Of a stretch of 64,000 nucleotides of DNA, positions 24,593-33,307 are shown in pieces. The stretch is from the NCBI RefSeq assembly GCF_042653925.1, contig NZ_JBHSFQ010000030.1:27565-91564 (forward strand). The letters are read 5' to 3'. Origin of the DNA: Nocardiopsis_B mangrovi. Its GTDB lineage: Bacteria; Actinomycetota; Actinomycetes; Streptosporangiales; Streptosporangiaceae. The notes under the pieces are model-generated. The model was not told the origin of the DNA, searched no databases, and saw only the letters and a list, made by a program, of their open reading frames with translations. Position numbers and translations under genes: made by a program. Each line of letters begins with the position of its first letter. The first letter of the stretch is position 1.

Positions 24593-25971
24593 ACGACACC
24601 ACCGCGACGGCGGCGGACGGCACCGCGGCCGACGCCGACCGCAACCGGCGCCAAGTGCTCTACTGGCGGCTGCTGGCCAAGCTCTTCTCCGGCGAGGAAC
24701 AACCCGCCCTGGAGAAGGCGAGCGTGGCCATCGTCGACGACATCGGGCTGCCCGCGGCGCTGCTCGACCCGGGCGTGACCGTCGACACCGTTGTCCAGCG
24801 CTTCCCCGAACTCGCCGCGGAGTTCGACGGCCTGACCGCGAGCGGCGACGCCGCCGAGCCGGGCACGGCCGCCGTGGGCGCCGACGAGGTGCGGCGCGCC
24901 GCCCTGGTGTCCAAGCTGCTGCTCAACGCGTTCAGCACCGGCACCGGCGACGTCAGCGCCACCCGGCTCGCCGAATGGCAGGCCGACGCCGGCTGGCTGA
25001 AGCGCGCGATGTGCGGGCAGCCGGGCGCCTCCCCCGCCGGTGCCTCCCCGAGCGGGGCCGACGGCGGCGGGCTCGGCAACGGACTGGACGGCGTGCTCGG
25101 CGACCTGGAGGGCGACCTCGTCCGGCGGATGCGCCTGCGCGAGGTCCTGGCCGACCCCGCCCTCGCCGCCCGCCTGACCCCCAGCCTGTCGCTGATCGAG
25201 CAGCTGCTGCGGGACAAGGCCAACCTGTCGGGCACCGCGCTGGCCAACGCCAAGGCGCTGATCCGCCGCTATGTCGACGAGGTCGCCGAGGTGCTGCGGA
25301 CCCAGGTCCAGCAGACCAGCGCCGGCGCCGTCGACCGGTCGGTGCCGCCGAAGCGCGTGTTCCGCAACCTCGACATCGACCGCACGATCTGGAAGAACCT
25401 CACCAACTGGGACCCGGAGGCGGAGCGGCTCTACGTCGACCGGCTGTTCTACCGGCACACCGCCAAGCGGGTCAGCCCGGCGCGGCTGATCGTGGTCGTG
25501 GACCAGTCCGGGTCCATGGTCGACTCGATGGTCAACTGCACCATCCTCGCGTCGATCTTCGCCGGCCTGCCCAAGGTGGACGTGCACCTGATCGCCTACG
25601 ACACCCGCGCGATCGACCTGACCCCGTGGGTGGACGACCCGTTCGAGATGCTGCTGCGGACCAAGCTCGGCGGCGGCAACGACGGCCCGGTCGCCATGGC
25701 CATGGCGCGGCCGAAGATCACCGACCCGCACGACACCGTGATGGTCTGGATCTCGGACTTCTACGAGTTCGACCGGTCGCAGCCCCTGTTCACCTCCATC
25801 GAGGCGCTGCACCGGTCCGGGGTCAGGTTCATCCCGGTGGGCTCGGTGACCAGCAGCGGCCGCCAGCACGTCGACCCGTGGTTCCGGCAGCGGTTCAAGG
25901 ACCTGGGCACCCCGGTGGTCTCGGGCCACATCAGCAAGCTCGTGTTCGAACTCAAGACATTCCTCGGCTAG
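24589..25971 (+). CDS. VWA domain-containing protein (MoxR-associated)
   Basis: A 460-residue protein. A helical N-terminal region (1 to ~295), broken by a flexible Gly/Ala/Ser linker near 145-165, is followed by a von Willebrand factor A domain. The MIDAS metal site is intact: DQSGS at 305-309, a Gly/Asn loop GGGNDGP near 364, and ISDFYEFD near 385. VWA proteins coded next to MoxR ATPases act as the partner through which the ATPase remodels or loads metals into targets. It overlaps the upstream gene by ATGA and precedes the MoxR gene by 14 bases, which include GGAG. Confidence 0.92.
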   Translation: MNDTTATAADGTAADADRNRRQVLYWRLLAKLFSGEEQPALEKASVAIVDDIGLPAALLDPGVTVDTVVQRFPELAAEFDGLTASGDAAEPGTAAVGADEVRRAALVSKLLLNAFSTGTGDVSATRLAEWQADAGWLKRAMCGQPGASPAGASPSGADGGGLGNGLDGVLGDLEGDLVRRMRLREVLADPALAARLTPSLSLIEQLLRDKANLSGTALANAKALIRRYVDEVAEVLRTQVQQTSAGAVDRSVPPKRVFRNLDIDRTIWKNLTNWDPEAERLYVDRLFYRHTAKRVSPARLIVVVDQSGSMVDSMVNCTILASIFAGLPKVDVHLIAYDTRAIDLTPWVDDPFEMLLRTKLGGGNDGPVAMAMARPKITDPHDTVMVWISDFYEFDRSQPLFTSIEALHRSGVRFIPVGSVTSSGRQHVDPWFRQRFKDLGTPVVSGHISKLVFELKTFLG

Positions 25972-25985
25972 GAGAACCGAACGAC

Positions 25986-27101
25986 ATGACCGACGAACTG
26001 CTACGCGCGCCCGCCGAGGTCAAGTACGCCGACGAGCTGGACTGGCTGGAGTCCGTCGACGACGGCGCCAAGCCGTTCTCGTGGCGGCTCAGCCCCAAGA
26101 TGGCGCGGCTGTTCATCCTCGGCTCCGAGCCCGCCGACGGCCTCGACCGCGAGATCTCGCAGAAGTGGTTCGGCGACCGCACCTTCGTCGAGCGAAGCAT
26201 CGTGACCCTGGCGTCGGACCGCGGCCTGCTGCTCATCGGCGACCCCGGCACCGGCAAGAGCTGGCTGGCCGAGCTGCTGTCGGCCGCCATCAGCCGCAAC
26301 TCCACCCTCGTCGTCCAGGGCACCGCGGGGACCACCGAGGACCACATCAAGTACTCGTGGAACATCTCCATGGTGATCGCCAAGGGGCAGTCCCGGGAGT
26401 CCATGATCCCCTCGCCGATCATGACCGCGATGGAGACCGGGCAGATCGGCCGGTTCGAGGAGCTGACCCGGTCGACCAGCGACGTGCAGGACGCGCTGAT
26501 CTCGATCCTCTCCGAGAAGTACGTGTCCATCCCCGAGCTGGACGACGACAACACCGTGTTCGCCAAGCCCGGGTTCTCGATCATCGCCACGGCCAACAGC
26601 CGCGACAAGGGCGTCAACGACCTGTCCTCGGCGCTGAAGCGGCGGTTCAACTTCGTCAAGATCCCGGTGGTGACCAACAAGCGCAGCGAGACCGAGATCG
26701 TCCGGTTCCGCACCACGGAGCTGCTGCGCCGGCACCGCATCGAGCTGGACGTCCCGCCGACGCTGCTGGACATCCTGCTGCAGAGCTTCGCCGACCTGCG
26801 CACCGCCGCGGCATCGGCCACCAGCGACGACGAGAAGCTCGAATCGGCGCTGTCCACGGCCGAGCAGATCGGCGTCCTGGAGGACGCCATCCTGCACAGC
26901 CACTTCTTCGGCGACCGCACCCTGCGGGCCCAGACCCTCGCGGGGTCGATGGTCGGCTCGCTGGCCCGCCGCTCCCCGGAGGACCTGACCATCCTCAACA
27001 AGTTCTGGCACGGGGTCGTCGAGCCCCGCAGCAAGGCCGACGGCGGGGCCTGGACGGAGTTCCTGGCCGGCGGCAAGCAGGCGATCGACACCCTGTCATG
27101 A
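25986..27101 (+). CDS. MoxR-family AAA+ ATPase
   Basis: A 371-residue AAA_5/MoxR-type ATPase: Walker A GDPGTGKS (85-92), a Walker B-like acidic segment in GRFEELTRST, a polar sensor region ATANSRDKGVNDLSSALKRRF with sensor-1 Asn and arginine-finger candidates, and a helical lid. It is chaperone-like, using ATP to remodel a partner together with the adjacent vWA protein. ATG at 25986 with GGAG upstream. Its stop overlaps the DUF5682 start (ATGA). This branch resembles YehL-type ATPases rather than the methanol-dehydrogenase MoxR group (inference from gene partners). Confidence 0.93.
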   Translation: MTDELLRAPAEVKYADELDWLESVDDGAKPFSWRLSPKMARLFILGSEPADGLDREISQKWFGDRTFVERSIVTLASDRGLLLIGDPGTGKSWLAELLSAAISRNSTLVVQGTAGTTEDHIKYSWNISMVIAKGQSRESMIPSPIMTAMETGQIGRFEELTRSTSDVQDALISILSEKYVSIPELDDDNTVFAKPGFSIIATANSRDKGVNDLSSALKRRFNFVKIPVVTNKRSETEIVRFRTTELLRRHRIELDVPPTLLDILLQSFADLRTAAASATSDDEKLESALSTAEQIGVLEDAILHSHFFGDRTLRAQTLAGSMVGSLARRSPEDLTILNKFWHGVVEPRSKADGGAWTEFLAGGKQAIDTLS

Positions 27102-30037
27102 GCACGGGAGCCACGGCCGCCGGCACCGACGCCGGCACAGATGCCACCGGCCCCTTCGGCTCCCTGCGCGAGCAGCTGCGCGGCGCCGCCACCGCCTTCG
27201 CGGGCGGGCCCGGCGCCGTGCCCGGCATCCTGTCGGGCATGGTCGACGACGTCGACCGGGCACTGCGCGAGGAGCTGGAGATCTTCCCGGTGTGCCACCA
27301 CTCCCCCGCCTCCGCGCTCGCCATGGCGCGGCGGCTGCGGGAGAAGCGGCCCAAGGTCGTCTACATGGAGCTGTGCGAGGACCTCGCCCCCCTCTTGGAC
27401 GAGCTGCGCAACTGCCGCCTCCCTGTGGCGCTCCAGGCCTACGCCGGCGACCTTGACGGCTTCCCCGACGGCGCGGGCCCGCTCAGCGTGATCGCCCCCA
27501 TCACCGAGACCTCCGCCGAGTACCAGGCGATCGCCTACGCCCTGGAGACCCCGGGGGTGGAGCTGGTGCTCGTGGACCGGTCGGTGGACCACCTGTTCCA
27601 GTGGGAGCTTCCCGCACCGGACGGGTCCGCCCCCGACGCGTCCGATCCGGGCGCGTCCGGGGCCGGTGCGCCCGCGGCGTCCGCGGCGCCCGGCGAGGCG
27701 ACCGCGCACGAGGAGAGCGCCGGCCTGCACGGCGACGCCGTCGGCGTGGAGCTCGGCGAGCTGCGGCCGCGGTTCGCCGAGCTCGAAGAGCACCTGCTGC
27801 ACCACGGGAAGGTCCGGCACTGGTCGGAGTGGTGGGACCAGTACGTCGAGCAGCCCCTGGCGGGCGCCGGGTACGACACCTACCGCCAGGTGATGGTGCT
27901 GATCGGCAGCCTGTTCCGGCGCCTCGCCCCGTCGGACGGCGACCGGCTGTCGCGCGACGAGGACCGCGAGCGCTACATGTGGACCCGGATCCGCGCGCAC
28001 CTCGCGCGGACCGGCGGCGACCCGGCCGAGTGCATGTACGTGTGCGGCGCGTTCCACGCCGCCAGCCGGGTGGAGGAGTTCGGGCTGGCGGCGCCGGAGA
28101 CCGGCTGGGAGATCGGCCCCGCCACGGCCACCGAGTGGCTCTACGGGCTCATCCCCTCCAGCCACTCCGCCATCGAGGCTCAGTTCGGGCTGGCCGGGGG
28201 CTCGGTGTCGATCTCCGCGGCGACCTGGGAGAAGCAGGTCTCCGCAGGGGGAGCCGTGCCCTTCCGGCTGAAGGGGCAGAGGACCGGGAAGGGCGGGGCC
28301 GGCACGGGGAAGGCGAAGGGCGCCGGACGCGCCCGCGCGGCGGCCGCCCCGGCCGGCGTCACCGACCGGCTGTCGGAGTTCCTGTCGAGCCCGCCCGCAG
28401 CGGGCGACCTCGACGAGTCCGAACTGCTCGGCTGGTGCGTCGACATCGTCCGGCTGGCGCGCCGCAACGGGTACACGTCGAGCACGGCCGACGCCATCGC
28501 GGTGTTCGAGACGTCGATCCTGCTGGCCGGGATCCGCGGCCGGGCGCGTCCCACGCCGTACGACTTCCAGGACGCCGCGATCACGTGCATCGAGAAGGAC
28601 ACCGTGCCCGGCCGGCGCGATGTTCGCCACCTGTGCGAGATCCTGCTGGGCGGCGACCGGATCGGCGAGGTCGGCTACAGCGCGATGCCGCCGCTGGCCC
28701 GCGACGTCTTCGACCGGCTGGCCCCCCTGGGGATCGGCCCGAGCAAGCGGACGGTCCGGCGCGTGCTGCTGGACCTGAAGGCCGACCCGGAACTGGAGCC
28801 GTGCTCGCGGCTGCTCTGGCGGCTGAGCCGCCTGCTGCGCGGCGGTGCGGTCCGCCCCATCACGGGCTCCCTGGAGCTGGGCGAGCGCTCGACGCAGGAG
28901 AGCTGGGACGTGTCCCTGGGCCGCGACCAGCGCCCCCTCATCGAACTCGGCTACGAGGGCGTCACGGTCGAGCAGGTGCTGGAGCAGCGGCTGCGCCGCT
29001 CCGCGTGGGAGCCCAAGGCCACGGCGGCGACCGCGCTCGCGGCCATCGAGGACGCCATCTGCTACCTGGACAACCCGCGCTTCACCGATGAGCTCGGCGC
29101 CCGCGCCGTCGAGCTGCTCGCCGCCGAGCGCACGGTGGACGACGCCCCCGAGGTGCTGCGCAGGTTCCGGCGGCTGCTGGCCTACTACCGGGCCGGGAAC
29201 TCCGCGCTGCCCCGTTGGTGCGAGTCGTTCGTGACCGCCGGCTACGCGCACTACTGCACGCTGCTGCCGGGGTCGTTCACCGACGAGCACACCGGCGTCC
29301 GCCAAGTGGCGGCGATGCTCGGGTTCCTGTTCACCCTGGAGAACATGGCGCTGTCCCTGGGGTGCGACCGCACGCAGCTCGAACTCGCGGTCAAGCAGTC
29401 GCACCCCGAGGCGCCCGCCAAGGTGGCGCTGCTGTGGGCGGCACAGGCCCAGCTCGGCGTGGTGACGCGGGACCGGCTGCGCGCGCGGTGCGCGGAACTG
29501 CTGGACAACCCGCTCGTCGTCCCGGCGTTCCCGCAGTATCTGAGCGGTTTCGTCCAGGCGCTGTCGCCGGCCCCGTCGCTCGCTCCGTTCGTCGTGGAGG
29601 TGATGTCCGACGCCTTCGCGCGGCTGCCGGACCAGGTCCTGCTCCCGTGGCTGCCCACCCTGATCACGACCCTGCGCGAACACGCGCAGGAGATGGTCCC
29701 GGTGCTCATCCGCGAAGCGGGGCGCACGTTCCCGGCGAGCCTGCCCGCGGTCGACGCGTGGGTCCCGCCGTGGGCCGCGGAGCCCGAACCGGTGCGGCCC
29801 GCGGCGCCGGCCGCGCCCGCCGGGCCCGTCGCGGACCTGCTCGCCGGGAACCCGGCGGCCTGCGACGCCGTGGCGGCGCTGCTGGGCTGCGACGGCGGCT
29901 GGCCCGCAGCCGGCGAACCCGGCGGCGCGGCGGCCGGTCCGTCCGCCCACCGCGAGGCGGCCGGGCTGCTGGCCCGCCACCCCGCGGCGGCCGCGGCCGC
30001 GGCGGAACTGGTCGCCGGCGCGGGGGCACGCGCCTAA
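27098..30037 (+). CDS. DUF5682 family protein (MoxR/vWA system)
   Basis: A 979-residue protein of the DUF5682 type. N-terminal signature: FPVCHHSPAS (His67/His68) followed by KVVYMELCEDLAPLL with Glu91. About 250 residues later comes MYVCGAFHAAS (His320). This paired H...E...GAFH layout recalls TraB/Tiki or EreA-like hydrolase folds (my inference). A low-complexity Pro/Ala/Ser insert lies near 170-205 and a Gly/Lys/Ala linker near 390-420. The C-terminal ~560 residues are all-helical without recognised motifs. It is the last and largest gene of the operon, translationally coupled by ATGA to the MoxR gene and followed at once by a perfect 18-bp terminator hairpin. Molecular role unknown. Confidence 0.85.
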   Translation: MSTGATAAGTDAGTDATGPFGSLREQLRGAATAFAGGPGAVPGILSGMVDDVDRALREELEIFPVCHHSPASALAMARRLREKRPKVVYMELCEDLAPLLDELRNCRLPVALQAYAGDLDGFPDGAGPLSVIAPITETSAEYQAIAYALETPGVELVLVDRSVDHLFQWELPAPDGSAPDASDPGASGAGAPAASAAPGEATAHEESAGLHGDAVGVELGELRPRFAELEEHLLHHGKVRHWSEWWDQYVEQPLAGAGYDTYRQVMVLIGSLFRRLAPSDGDRLSRDEDRERYMWTRIRAHLARTGGDPAECMYVCGAFHAASRVEEFGLAAPETGWEIGPATATEWLYGLIPSSHSAIEAQFGLAGGSVSISAATWEKQVSAGGAVPFRLKGQRTGKGGAGTGKAKGAGRARAAAAPAGVTDRLSEFLSSPPAAGDLDESELLGWCVDIVRLARRNGYTSSTADAIAVFETSILLAGIRGRARPTPYDFQDAAITCIEKDTVPGRRDVRHLCEILLGGDRIGEVGYSAMPPLARDVFDRLAPLGIGPSKRTVRRVLLDLKADPELEPCSRLLWRLSRLLRGGAVRPITGSLELGERSTQESWDVSLGRDQRPLIELGYEGVTVEQVLEQRLRRSAWEPKATAATALAAIEDAICYLDNPRFTDELGARAVELLAAERTVDDAPEVLRRFRRLLAYYRAGNSALPRWCESFVTAGYAHYCTLLPGSFTDEHTGVRQVAAMLGFLFTLENMALSLGCDRTQLELAVKQSHPEAPAKVALLWAAQAQLGVVTRDRLRARCAELLDNPLVVPAFPQYLSGFVQALSPAPSLAPFVVEVMSDAFARLPDQVLLPWLPTLITTLREHAQEMVPVLIREAGRTFPASLPAVDAWVPPWAAEPEPVRPAAPAAPAGPVADLLAGNPAACDAVAALLGCDGGWPAAGEPGGAAAGPSAHREAAGLLARHPAAAAAAAELVAGAGARA

Positions 30038-30076
30038 CCGGTCCCGTCCGGCGGCGGTGCCGCCGGACGGGACCGG
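30038..30076 (+). terminator. Perfect 18-bp stem hairpin directly after the DUF5682 stop codon
   Basis: The left arm starts CCGGTCCCGTCC (30038-30055), the loop is GGT, and the right arm is the exact complement (30059-30076). It begins at the base after the TAA. An exceptionally strong end to the five-gene operon. Confidence 0.85.
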
Positions 30077-30914
30077 CATCCGGAAGGGCCGGCCGGAGCA
30101 GTGGGATGGGCCGTGGAACCACCCCGCCGCAGGGAAGCCGGGCCGTCGAACGAAGGCGGCCCCTTCCCGCGCCGGAGCGAACGGCGCTTCCGCGCTCGGC
30201 CGCCGTCCGCGTCCCCCGGGCCCGGACCGCGATTCCGGGGCCGGACCGGTGCCCCGCCCACCGGACCGCCGCCGCCCGTCGCCCCCACTACCGGCCTGCT
30301 CCGGATCTCCGCGCCGCCCGTGCGCGCGGCCCCTCGGGGGCCCGAAAGAATCCCTCCCCGCCCGCCGATTCCGCCTCGGCTCGACATCACCGGGCGACCT
30401 GCGCATATAGTCGATCGTGACCGGGCTCGCCCTCTTGCTGTGAGAACCTTCCCACTGTCCCGGTCCAGGCGCGCGTCGGCACGTGCGTCTCGGGGATGGC
30501 ATCATTCTCGGAACCCCCCGGGTTCTCCGCCCGGAGACGAGAGCGCGGAAGCCGGCATCACAGGATGCCGGGCACGCGCGTGACGCCCGCAGCCCCCGGA
30601 AGGAGCCACGGCCGACGGCGGTGAGAACCCGTGCGCAACGGATGACGGTGGTGCCTACACCACCTTCTCCGGTGGGCAGCAGGTCAGTTTTGAGGGGAGC
30701 CAGGGATATCGCCCGCGCCCTGCCCTCGGGCCTAGGGTCGGTTCATCGACACGCGAGGACGAGCATCCCCCCTGGCGCCGCGGGAACGGCCGCCGGTTTC
30801 CGGGCCGCACCGACGACCCACCTCTCCCCCACCGCGGAGCGAGCGCGTCGTGCCGTGCCGGACCGGGACGGAGGCCCCCCGAGCCTCCGAGCCCGCGGAG
30901 ACAAGGAGCGAGCC
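30077..30914. other. Non-coding spacer, 838 bases
   Basis: Between the operon terminator and the acyltransferase start. Several open frames exist on both strands but none has codon-position bias, a ribosome site or a recognisable product. It must hold the acyltransferase promoter; I could not fix a convincing -10/-35 pair. No RNA gene recognised. Confidence 0.5.
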
Positions 30915-32390
30915 ATGACCGCCACCGCTGCACCCGAGAGCACGGACGCGCAGCCGGCCCGTCCCCTTCCCGCTGTGCCCGGACCCCGGAGCGCCCGGGG
31001 GCCGAGTCCGACGCGCGACCGCTTCCTGGACGCGCTGCGGCTGCTCGTCATGGTCCTGGTGGTCCTCCAGCACTGGTCGCTGCCCGTGCTCTCCTACTCG
31101 TCGTCCTCCGGAGTGCTGACCACGGGCACCGTGATCAGCACCGACGGCGGATTCGCGCTGACGTGGATCGCGCAGGTGATGCCGCTGATCTTCTTCGTCG
31201 GCGGCGCCGCCAACCTGCTGAGCCACCGGTCCGCCGCCGCCAAGGGGACCTCGACCTCGGAGTGGCTGGCCAAGCGCCTGCGCCGGCTCGCCTGGCCGGT
31301 GCTCCCCCTGGCCGCGGCCTGGATGGCGGCGTCATCGCTGCTGATCGCCGCCGGGGTCCCGGAGCAGCCGGTCCGGATCGGCGCCGAGGCGGCCGGCATC
31401 GTGCTGTGGTTCCTGGCGGTGTACGTGCTCGTCGTCGTGGCGACCCCGGTGCTGGCCCGCGCGGACGCGCGGTTCGGCTGGTACGCCACCGCCGCGCTGT
31501 TCGCGGCGGCGGCCGTCGTCGACGCGGTGCGGTTCGGTACCGGCATCGAGGCGGTGGGCTACCTCAACGTCGCGCTCGTGTGGCCGGTCGTGCACCAGCT
31601 CGGCTTCCGCTACGCGGCGGGGGAGATCCGCCGCCTCCCGGCCGCCGGGCTGGCGGTCGGCGGGTTCGCGACGGCGGCCGCGCTGGCGGCGGTGGGACCG
31701 TACTCCGCCAACATGACCGGGGTGTTCGCGATCGAGGCGTCCAACGTCGCTCCCCCGACCCTGCTGCTCGCGGCGGTGGGGGCCGGGCAGATCGGCCTGG
31801 CGGTCCTGCTGCGCGGCCCGATCACCGCCTGGGCGTCGCGGCCGGGCCCCGCCCGGGTGCTGGACTGGGCCTCCCCCCGGCTCATGGCGGTGTACCTGTG
31901 GCACATGGTCCCGCTCGCCGCTGTGGCGGCGGCGTTCGTCCTCGTGCTCGGGCTGCCCACCCCCGCGCCGCTGACGGCCCCGTGGCTGGTGTGGTGCGCG
32001 CTCGGCGCCGTCGTGCTGATTCCGATGCTGTGGCCGGTCCTGTGGTGGATGCCCCGCTTCGAGGAGCCGCCGAAGGCCCTCCACGGCGACCCGGGCATGG
32101 TCCGGGTCCTGGCGTCGGGGGCGCTGACCGGCGGCGGCCTGCTCATCCTGACCGAGTTCGGCCTCGACGCGGGCTGGGTGCCCCTGACCGGCGCCCTCGC
32201 CGTGGCGGCGGGCCTGCTGCTGACCCGGCGCCGCACGGCCGGCGGGCCGCCGAACGGCATCGGCCCGTCGGCGGTACCGGTGCCGGTGCCCCTGCGGATC
32301 TCCGGGATCTCCCGGTGGGCCGTGCACGTGGCGGTGGCCCTCGGCGCGGGCGCCCGCCGCCTGACGGCGGCCGGAGGGCTCCTCCGCTAG
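30915..32390 (+). CDS. Acyltransferase family 3 (OafA/YiaH-like) integral membrane protein
   Basis: A 491-residue membrane protein with about 10-11 helices. The N-terminus has the acyltransferase-3 pattern RFLDALRLLVMVLVVLQHW (basic start, conserved His in helix 1) and later LPLIFFVGGAANLLSH-like and YLWHMVPLAAVA segments. These enzymes move acyl groups from the cytosol onto cell-surface sugars or lipids. The ATG at 30915 follows AAGGAG at normal spacing, although the open frame runs about 430 bases further upstream without support. Its stop shares the tetramer CTAG with the convergent small membrane protein. Acceptor unknown. Confidence 0.87.
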   Translation: MTATAAPESTDAQPARPLPAVPGPRSARGPSPTRDRFLDALRLLVMVLVVLQHWSLPVLSYSSSSGVLTTGTVISTDGGFALTWIAQVMPLIFFVGGAANLLSHRSAAAKGTSTSEWLAKRLRRLAWPVLPLAAAWMAASSLLIAAGVPEQPVRIGAEAAGIVLWFLAVYVLVVVATPVLARADARFGWYATAALFAAAAVVDAVRFGTGIEAVGYLNVALVWPVVHQLGFRYAAGEIRRLPAAGLAVGGFATAAALAAVGPYSANMTGVFAIEASNVAPPTLLLAAVGAGQIGLAVLLRGPITAWASRPGPARVLDWASPRLMAVYLWHMVPLAAVAAAFVLVLGLPTPAPLTAPWLVWCALGAVVLIPMLWPVLWWMPRFEEPPKALHGDPGMVRVLASGALTGGGLLILTEFGLDAGWVPLTGALAVAAGLLLTRRRTAGGPPNGIGPSAVPVPVPLRISGISRWAVHVAVALGAGARRLTAAGGLLR

Positions 32391-33055
32391 GGCCGCGGCG
32401 GCGGTCCCTGTCCGCTCCGGGGCGGGGGCCAGGGGGCGGCGGGCCACGGCCCGGCGGCATGGCGTTCGGCCATGAGCGTGCGGCGGTGGCCGCCCCGCCG
32501 CACCGCGGTGGTCACGATCACCGTGAGCCCGATCAGCGGCCCGAGCACGGCGAGGAGCACGAAGCCGCCGACGGCGCCCGCGAAGCCGAAGGCGACGCCG
32601 AGTCCGTGCGGCCCGTACCCCACGCTGTAGGCCCCGGCGGCCTCGGGGCCGCACATGATGGTGTACTCGCCGCTCGCGGTGATGTCGATCACCGCGCCCA
32701 GCACGGTGGTGTCACCGTTGACCGTCGTCGAGCTGGAGTAGCCGGGGTCGCGGAACGCGACGGCGCCCTCGGGACCGCTCGCGGTGCAGGACCGCTCGAT
32801 GTCGCTGAACGACACCTCACGGTCGGCGTGGAGCGTCCATTCGTCGGAGTCGGTGTTCGCCCGGTCCGCGTGGAAGGCCGTGGTCCGCCCGGCCGGGAAC
32901 TCGGCGACGGTCTCGGTCGCCGTCGCCGCGGAATAGATGCCGGTGGCGAGCAGGGTCAGGCCGCCGACGAGGCCGACGAGCGCGATCGCGCCGCCGGTCC
33001 AGTACCAGTGGCGACGCGGGCGGACCTCCGCCGGATCGGGCTGCGCGGGGTGCAC
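32387..33055 (-). CDS. Two-helix membrane protein with extracytoplasmic domain (possible start problem)
   Basis: A 222-residue protein: short basic cytosolic tail, one membrane helix (about residues 20-45), a ~90-residue outside domain with two cysteines (SCTASG, IMCGPE), a second helix (about 150-185), then a Pro-rich tail. Function not recognised. The only start in frame near the first helix is the GTG at 33055, which overlaps the stop of a 24-codon upstream frame as TAGTG. That upstream frame has the better ribosome site (GGGAGGGGAG) and an ATG, so either reinitiation or a one-base slip in a G-run is involved. Its stop shares CTAG with the acyltransferase stop. Confidence 0.7.
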   Translation of the reverse strand: MHPAQPDPAEVRPRRHWYWTGGAIALVGLVGGLTLLATGIYSAATATETVAEFPAGRTTAFHADRANTDSDEWTLHADREVSFSDIERSCTASGPEGAVAFRDPGYSSSTTVNGDTTVLGAVIDITASGEYTIMCGPEAAGAYSVGYGPHGLGVAFGFAGAVGGFVLLAVLGPLIGLTVIVTTAVRRGGHRRTLMAERHAAGPWPAAPWPPPRSGQGPPPRP

Positions 33056-33129
33056 TACCGGGCACCCCCGCCCCGCGCGCCGTGTGCGGGCCCCGGCCGC
33101 CTGCCGCCCGCCGCTGTCGTGCTCGCCAT
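33055..33129 (-). other. 24-codon leader frame upstream of the two-helix membrane protein
   Basis: ATG at 33129 behind a strong purine-rich ribosome site; the peptide begins MASTTAAGG and ends at TAG (33055-33057), which overlaps the GTG of the membrane protein gene. One extra G in the five-G run just before the stop would fuse it to the downstream frame. It may be a real coupling leader, or the true N-terminus split by a frameshift. Confidence 0.45.
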
Positions 33130-33307
33130 GTTCTCCACGTCTCCCCTCCCGGAATGGGGCGCCGTTCCCGCGGATACCGTGACACGGTGCCCGGTACATA
33201 CCGGTAAGAACCCATTGTGTCCGGTGCCGGACACCCGCGGGCCGCGTCCCGCGACACGGCCCGCGCCGATGCGCCCGCGCGGTCCGGGCTCGGGCAGACT
33301 GGGCGGC

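Noticed and set aside
25952..30505. 1517-residue minus-strand frame opposite the MoxR/DUF5682 genes
   Set aside because: Shadow frame; the plus strand has intact Walker A and DUF5682 motifs and coupled start/stop codons.
30041..30583. Short genes in the 838-base spacer after DUF5682
   Set aside because: Frames overlap on both strands, have no coding bias and start inside the terminator hairpin or without ribosome sites.
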